Shown here piece after piece: positions 19,715 to 24,788 of a stretch of DNA of 24,788 bases. Position 1 is the stretch's first letter; every line of letters begins with the position of its first letter. A program made the translations under genes and the position numbers. The stretch is from a virus. The stretch lies in IMG/VR virus record IMGVR_UViG_3300043464_001323, positions 1 to 24,788 of that record; one strand, written 5' to 3'. The notes beneath the pieces were generated by a model. It saw only the letters and a program-made list of their open reading frames with translations. It did not search any database and was not told where the DNA came from.

Positions 19715-22462
19715 TTACTCCTGTGGTTGTTCTTGTACTGGAGGCACTGCATTTTGTTGCGCGCCTCTCGCTGCGCCTGTCATGAAATCATTCGTTGCGT
19801 CTTGTACCCATTGGATACCGTATTTCTTACCGATATTTAAAATCTCTTTAGCCTTATCTGGGTCAAGCGATTTATTCTGTGCTTTAACAGCGCCAAACAG
19901 TTTTACCGCATCGGATGGGTTTAACAGCAATTCTTTAAGTTTTGCTTCAGTAGCTTTCGCTGTCTGATTAGCCCAATACTTACTTAGTAAAGATGTTACT
20001 GCGTAACGAACACCAGATACTGGATTTTGGAAACGCGAGATGATCTGCTCTGGCGGAATACCGATGGCTTCTTCGATCGGCGTCTTTGGCACTGTCTCAA
20101 CGCGGAACGACACAGCAGTTAAATCTTTTTGCAGACGGTTAGATACCTCTGCAAAGTCAGCCACCTTTTGCGCGTAAGTTGGGCCGAACACGCGGTTAAA
20201 TATCGCGGCTTTATTACGGTCGTTTAGCAATGCTACTGGATCGCCTGACTGTACGATGTCGTCCAACATAAACGAACGCACAGCATTCACAGCGTCTTTG
20301 TTTTGACCATAGCCAGAGTTGCTCATAAACTTGTTAGTGAAGTTTATGTCACCGTACATTTTATTTACTAACTCTTGCGGGGTATTAAAGCCTTCTTTGC
20401 TAATTAACTGGTTACCTGTAACACGTCTAAAATCTGCGTCTAACGCCGCACGTTTATCTAGTAGCGTTTGAACATTGCTTACCGATGCGCGCAGCTCATC
20501 TTCCAAGCCTGGAATCTGAGTCATCTTGTTACCGTTCTTAGCCAACCATTTGTTAGCTGCTTTAGGGTCTAATACGTCGTTCTTGACCGCTGACTTAGTA
20601 AAGCTATCGTAGAAAGCGTCACGCGCAACTTTGACGCCGTCTTCGCCAGTTGCACGAATAAAGTCATCGACGTTTGATTTGTTACCGATAATTGCTGGCG
20701 CAATCTGCTCTACAAACTTCTTACGATCTACGTTCTTTAGCGTTTCGCTATTAAATGGCAGACCTACACGCTCTAAATACGCATTGTCGGCGTTGCGATA
20801 TGCCTTAACAAAGTCTGGGTCTAACTGATCGATATGGCCTGACACCTTATCTTTCAACATAGTCAGAAAACGAATTTGATCAGTATTATTTGTAGTGCGT
20901 AGATCAGCATTAATACGACGCTTCAACGAATCTAATACGTCAGGACCAACATCTGAGAACGCTTGTGTAGCTGGAGTTAATGGTGTGCCTTCAGCACTTA
21001 ACAATGCACTTGCTTCTACTTTTTTAGGTCTGAATCTATTTTCTATCAAACCGTACAGCGTTGGGAACTTATCAAAAATACCGCTGTTACGCTCGTTAGT
21101 GACAAACGTGTAGATATCATCCACCGCATTAGCAGGCAGCTTTACGTTTTTCTCGCCAGCGATATTAAACGCTTCTTTATAAAGCGGTGCTGTTGATTTA
21201 CGTGCAGAATCTTCTTTGGTAGCTAACAGCTTTTCAACCTGTGCGCCAAACACGTTTGGCTCTACTTCTTGCTTGTTGTATGCGTCAGCGATTTGCTCTT
21301 CTAATGAGCGTACGCGCTTTGCCTGCACCTTAGTTAAGTCAGTACCAGGTATAAACTTCTCGCCCTTTGCTACTTTGTCAGCTACACGCGCAATGATGTC
21401 TGATGGGCTACCAAACATTAACGATTGATTTCTAGCTAATGCGTCTTTGGCGCTTTCAAATTGATTGTAGTATTGTGCGCGGAACACAGGATCACGCGAC
21501 GCAAGACTTTGGATCAATTGATTAACGACTGGGTTATCTGCCAGTAAAGAACTTAACGGCATGTTTACTTCAGCGCCGCCTGGTGTTTTTAGCGATACGC
21601 TTTTTTGTGCTTTAGCTGCTTTCTGTAATGTGTCTAAGAAAGTTGGATCGGCTTGACCCGCCGCGATAAACACATTGCTTATGCGATTGTCTACTTCACG
21701 CAGAATTTCGTCTTTAGGTTCTACGCCGCGCAACTTATCCCACTTGCTTTTAGCAAAGTCCCAAGACTTACCCGCAGCAGGGCCTAGCTTTAACGTAGAG
21801 CCAGCAGCATAGCCTGTAGCGCCACCACCAAGCATACCACCAATAATTCTACCGGCAGTTGGAGCACCTACTTTTTCACCTGTTGCTTCGCCTACCTGAC
21901 CACCACCTTCAGCGCCCATACCGACGACAAGTTGCTCAGTTGGACGTGCAACAGCTTGCGCAGGTACAGACATACGTCTAACACCGGCTAATGGTGGGAA
22001 CATATACGACAACGGATCAGTAACTGCTTGAAGACCGCCTGCAACTATCTTTTGGCCGCCTGTTTGTGGTTCGGCGCCGGTTGTACCTAGCGCACCCATG
22101 ATAGGCGCATACGTCTCTTGACGGCCTGCTGCAAACGATTGTGCAGCAGTATTCTTAGGCTGACGGCCTTGAGCCATACCAGATAACTGCGCTGCTGCAT
22201 ATGTGAGAGGATTAATAAACGGGCTAACAACCGTGCCATAAGGTAACTGTTCTTGTAATAGCCTATTAATACCTGATACCAGTCCAGCCGTTTCAGCAGG
22301 ACCTTTACGTAACGCTTCAACTCTATAGTCGCTCGTATTCTTTGGGCTGAAATCAGCAGCCGAGGCTAAACCTGCTGCAATAGCTTTTTCACGTACCTGA
22401 TCTTTTGTCGCATTATCAGGTACGTCAGTAATTACATTACCATTTGGCAGTGTTACGTCCAT
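19715..22462 (-). CDS. Large internal virion / DNA-ejection-type protein, 915 aa
   Basis: Starts MDVTLPNGNVITDVPDNATK, an N-terminal 'LPNG..I..VPDnaTKdqV' module common in large phage structural proteins. Residues about 185-225 are glycine-rich (GGQVGEATG, GGMLGGGATGYAAGS), suitable for membrane insertion; the rest is long helices (residues 230-890) with no enzyme motif. Length, helical make-up and place between tail-type and lysis genes suggest an internal virion protein that leaves the capsid at infection and builds a channel through the cell envelope, as T7 gp16 and P22 ejection proteins do. No lytic transglycosylase motif was seen. Family unconfirmed. Confidence 0.65.
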   Translation of the reverse strand: MDVTLPNGNVITDVPDNATKDQVREKAIAAGLASAADFSPKNTSDYRVEALRKGPAETAGLVSGINRLLQEQLPYGTVVSPFINPLTYAAAQLSGMAQGRQPKNTAAQSFAAGRQETYAPIMGALGTTGAEPQTGGQKIVAGGLQAVTDPLSYMFPPLAGVRRMSVPAQAVARPTEQLVVGMGAEGGGQVGEATGEKVGAPTAGRIIGGMLGGGATGYAAGSTLKLGPAAGKSWDFAKSKWDKLRGVEPKDEILREVDNRISNVFIAAGQADPTFLDTLQKAAKAQKSVSLKTPGGAEVNMPLSSLLADNPVVNQLIQSLASRDPVFRAQYYNQFESAKDALARNQSLMFGSPSDIIARVADKVAKGEKFIPGTDLTKVQAKRVRSLEEQIADAYNKQEVEPNVFGAQVEKLLATKEDSARKSTAPLYKEAFNIAGEKNVKLPANAVDDIYTFVTNERNSGIFDKFPTLYGLIENRFRPKKVEASALLSAEGTPLTPATQAFSDVGPDVLDSLKRRINADLRTTNNTDQIRFLTMLKDKVSGHIDQLDPDFVKAYRNADNAYLERVGLPFNSETLKNVDRKKFVEQIAPAIIGNKSNVDDFIRATGEDGVKVARDAFYDSFTKSAVKNDVLDPKAANKWLAKNGNKMTQIPGLEDELRASVSNVQTLLDKRAALDADFRRVTGNQLISKEGFNTPQELVNKMYGDINFTNKFMSNSGYGQNKDAVNAVRSFMLDDIVQSGDPVALLNDRNKAAIFNRVFGPTYAQKVADFAEVSNRLQKDLTAVSFRVETVPKTPIEEAIGIPPEQIISRFQNPVSGVRYAVTSLLSKYWANQTAKATEAKLKELLLNPSDAVKLFGAVKAQNKSLDPDKAKEILNIGKKYGIQWVQDATNDFMTGAARGAQQNAVPPVQEQPQE

Positions 22463-22470
22463 TTTTACCC

Positions 22471-23808
22471 CTACTTCTGTTTAGGTTGTTGCGCTGGTAA
22501 ATCATTCCACGATGTTGTTTTCTTACCGCCAGCACCAGTAGGCTCATTAAATTCAGAAAAATCTAATGTTTCGCGCAACACATCTGCTGGATAGCCTACT
22601 TTTTCCCCTATCTTACGTTGCCGCTCAATCTCATTTCTGGCCTTCTTAGCAGCAACAGCTCTAATTGAGGTTATAGCTTTTTCAAGTTGTTGTTGCGTTT
22701 CTTTTGTTGGGGTAGAAGTTAATTTACTAGATATGTAATCGGCCGCGCTAACAAATACATTCGGGTCAATACCTGCTGCTTGCAGCTCTTGTTTATTTAA
22801 ATCACCAGAACCAGAAACAGCGCGAGCAAAACTAGTCTTTGCCGCGTTCCACGACGCAGGGTTACCTGTAGATATAGATTCGCGCACTGCTGCTATCGCT
22901 TGATCTGCAGCGGTGACTACTTTTCTTTCTGGCTCAACAGTTGCTTGAACATCGCGCCTAAACTGAGGTATACCGGCAAGTTTATCCGCACCAGGCATAA
23001 CTAGTTTAGCCGCGCCTTCTCTAGCTCTGCCTCTTCCTTCTTCATCTAAAAGCCTGTTAACTATAGCTTTCTCATCTTGAGTTAAATCCCTAAATGGCTT
23101 ACTGTATTTCTCATAAGATTTTGCTTCACGATCTACACCAAACGTAAGGTCTTTTTCTGGTTTAGTTAAGAGTTTATCGAGTCTTTCAGATACTGCTGTA
23201 TCAAATTCAGGTGTACCCGGTTTAAATCCGGCTCTGATGGCCGATTCAGTAGCATTCTTAATTTCGTTAGTAGTATCCCCAGCTTTAGTTGGGAGTCCAT
23301 CTAACTCACGCTGTAATGCTTCTCTTTGCGCAATTGATTCAGGGTCTGTAGCATCTTTTAGCGCGGCAATTCCATTTGATAATCTAGCTTTGTATTGAGC
23401 GATTTGAATATCGGGCGCAATAGCATTTCTACGCTCTTCCAAACGCTGTTTAGCAAGCGCGATTTCACTAGATGCTTGACGTGCGTAATCCGCTAAACTT
23501 AAAGCAAACTGTTGATCGCCAAGTCGCGAAGCTTCTTGCGCAACTTTTAAAATTGATTCTGGGTTAGATGGGTCAATATTTTGCGACAATGCTTGGCGTT
23601 GGCTAATCAGTTTCAACTGACGATCCTCACCACCAAGGCCACGGCCTATTGCTGTGCCTAATTGACTGCCGCCTAAAAACAAACCGTATTGCCCTTGTGC
23701 CATATGGTCTAGCTGAGCAAACTGCAAAGCGCGCTGTTGTTGCGCAGTGTTTTGCATGAGCTGGTATTGCTCAGGGGTCATAAACATACTTAATACACCA
23801 TCTGCCAT
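22471..23808 (-). CDS. Internal virion-like protein, 445 aa
   Basis: ATG 23808 follows AAGGAG. Starts MADGVLSMFMTPEQYQLMQN; Gln-rich at first, then a GLFLGGSQLGTAIGRGLGG loop, then long alpha-helical stretches to the end (EEASRLGDQQFALSLADYA and similar). No enzymatic motif. It sits eight bases before the 915-residue protein and 18 bases after the next upstream structural gene, so it is part of the same virion set. Its outline (short Gly-rich hydrophobic loop between Gln-rich and helical parts) is like podovirus internal proteins. Exact position in the particle cannot be told from sequence. Confidence 0.6.
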   Translation of the reverse strand: MADGVLSMFMTPEQYQLMQNTAQQQRALQFAQLDHMAQGQYGLFLGGSQLGTAIGRGLGGEDRQLKLISQRQALSQNIDPSNPESILKVAQEASRLGDQQFALSLADYARQASSEIALAKQRLEERRNAIAPDIQIAQYKARLSNGIAALKDATDPESIAQREALQRELDGLPTKAGDTTNEIKNATESAIRAGFKPGTPEFDTAVSERLDKLLTKPEKDLTFGVDREAKSYEKYSKPFRDLTQDEKAIVNRLLDEEGRGRAREGAAKLVMPGADKLAGIPQFRRDVQATVEPERKVVTAADQAIAAVRESISTGNPASWNAAKTSFARAVSGSGDLNKQELQAAGIDPNVFVSAADYISSKLTSTPTKETQQQLEKAITSIRAVAAKKARNEIERQRKIGEKVGYPADVLRETLDFSEFNEPTGAGGKKTTSWNDLPAQQPKQK

Positions 23809-23826
23809 TTTTTACTCCTTAAATTA

Positions 23827-24788
23827 TTAACGACCCCAGTAGCTAGAACTTGCGTTGTTAACTGGCGCGTTATTCATATAACTTGGCTGGTTATACGCAG
23901 GCTGATTATTACCTTGTATCCACTGGCTTAAGCCATTAACTAACGTTGGGTTGCTTGATATACCTTGTAAAGCAGTACCAAACGGGCTATATGAATTGCC
24001 CACTTGTGCTGTCTTAGCCGCGCTTAATCCACCTTGTAGTAACGACTGACCTACGTTAGCGCCTGCTGTAGCTGATTTACCGCCTAACTGAGCACCGATA
24101 TCTAATGGCTGCTGACCCAAGCTCTCTAGCGTAGAAGCCCCACCTATTGTAGTAGTAAACGGATTCAGCGACGATGCAAGAGCTGACTCACGCTGGTTAA
24201 GAAGATTAGCGCCAGCGCCATATAAGCCAGTACCAAATTGAATTTGTTGTTGGCCTGCTTGCTCAGCTTGCGCAGCCAATGCGGCGTCTTGTTGCGCCAA
24301 TGCGTTGTAATATGCTTCCAATTCAGGGTTAGTAGCTCTTAAGCCTTGACCGCCACCTGGACGCATACCTGTAGCGCCAACCGACAACCCACCACGACCA
24401 GTTTGATAAAGTTGATTTTGCAACTGCGCGTATTGACGTTCGCGACCTGGGGCTAGCAAATCTTGCTGCTTCTGCATATAGCGTGCAGCTACAGCTTCAG
24501 GTGATTCCGCCATGTATTGGCTACCAAGGCCAAACAGTTGTTCAGATGCAGGCACAAAACCCGCGTAGCGTTGGTCAGCTTGTTCAGCTTCAGTTAACCG
24601 ATTTCCAGCTAGCCCCATTAACCTATCTTGGTACGCTCTTAGTTCAGGCGATAACTCATAGCCTGCACCGCTTAAGTAGCCTTTATCGTCCATCGTAAAG
24701 GTACTCTTACCGAAGCGCGAAGTAACACCAACTGGTCTAAACTTTTGTGCTTCTGCGGCTAGTCGAGCTGACTCTAACTGAGCTGCCG
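23827..24788 (-). CDS. Gln/Gly/Ala-rich virion protein, partial (N-terminus missing)
   Basis: The frame stays open past ATG 24693 to the right edge. The upstream codons read AAQLESARLAAEAQKFRPVG then VTSRFGKSTFTM, which clearly belong to the protein, so ATG 24693 is internal and at least 320 codons are present. The body is rich in Gln, Gly, Ala and Asn (YAQLQNQLYQTGRGGLSVGA) and ends SYMNNAPVNNASSSYWGR. Similar Gln/Gly-rich proteins in podoviruses precede the large internal proteins and are thought to be minor tail or ejection components. No motif allows a firmer call. Confidence 0.7.
   Translation of the reverse strand, partial: AAQLESARLAAEAQKFRPVGVTSRFGKSTFTMDDKGYLSGAGYELSPELRAYQDRLMGLAGNRLTEAEQADQRYAGFVPASEQLFGLGSQYMAESPEAVAARYMQKQQDLLAPGRERQYAQLQNQLYQTGRGGLSVGATGMRPGGGQGLRATNPELEAYYNALAQQDAALAAQAEQAGQQQIQFGTGLYGAGANLLNQRESALASSLNPFTTTIGGASTLESLGQQPLDIGAQLGGKSATAGANVGQSLLQGGLSAAKTAQVGNSYSPFGTALQGISSNPTLVNGLSQWIQGNNQPAYNQPSYMNNAPVNNASSSYWGR

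Noticed and set aside
1-24788. CRISPR array, insertion sequence or integrase
   Set aside because: Both strands were read and no regularly spaced repeat array, transposase or integrase motif was seen.

Overview
This window is a piece of a tailed double-stranded DNA phage genome, most likely a short-tailed (podovirus-like) phage of a Gram-negative, probably proteobacterial, host. The evidence is a large portal protein, a large terminase, internal-virion or ejection-type proteins, and an Rz/Rz1 spanin pair, which is only needed where there is an outer membrane. There is no integrase, no recognisable lysogeny switch, and no tRNA or CRISPR array. The major capsid gene is not in the window, so the genome is incomplete here.

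Layout. (1) 1-5123, minus strand: a tail-fibre gene with collagen-like repeats (cut by the window start), portal, TerL, a TerS-like protein, and a small putative DNA-binding protein. (2) 5163-8605, plus strand: a packed row of about twelve tiny genes and one 250-residue gp88-like cysteine protein. This row starts beside a region of iteron-like repeats, a bidirectional terminator and a near-consensus sigma70 promoter, and ends at a strong terminator. It is rich in GGCC and GTCGAC and looks like an early or accessory takeover island. (3) 8694-15352, minus strand: the replication operon. Read in its own direction it runs Fe-S nuclease (DUF2800-like), a possible ssDNA-binding protein, a DUF4338/Mom-like protein, family A DNA polymerase, and primase-helicase. 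(4) 15438-17917, plus strand: VRR-NUC nuclease, SNF2 helicase and a chain of tiny overlapping genes including a Cro-like HTH protein. (5) 17914-24788, minus strand: lysis genes (M15 endolysin, Rz/Rz1, holin-like), then internal virion proteins, cut by the window end.

How it fits together. The late genes of blocks 1 and 5 are both on the minus strand. On a circular or permuted map they would form one late transcription unit: TerS, TerL, portal, tail fibre, then the missing capsid and tail genes, then internal virion proteins, then lysis. Early and replication genes lie between its two ends. Two divergent regions (5124-5162 and 15353-15437) are the likely control points. Two convergent junctions (8605/8694 with a terminator, 17914/17917 with overlapping stop codons) separate the blocks.

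The most interesting item is the AT-rich DUF4338 (DruA-type)/Mom-like gene inserted in the replication operon just before the polymerase. It appears to be translated through an 11-codon leader peptide and may be a DNA-modification or anti-restriction factor. Next are the iteron-like cluster at 5413-5600 and the compositionally distinct small-gene island. Several starts were moved inward on ribosome-binding-site and promoter evidence. Protein family names come from motif recognition by eye, not from database searches.
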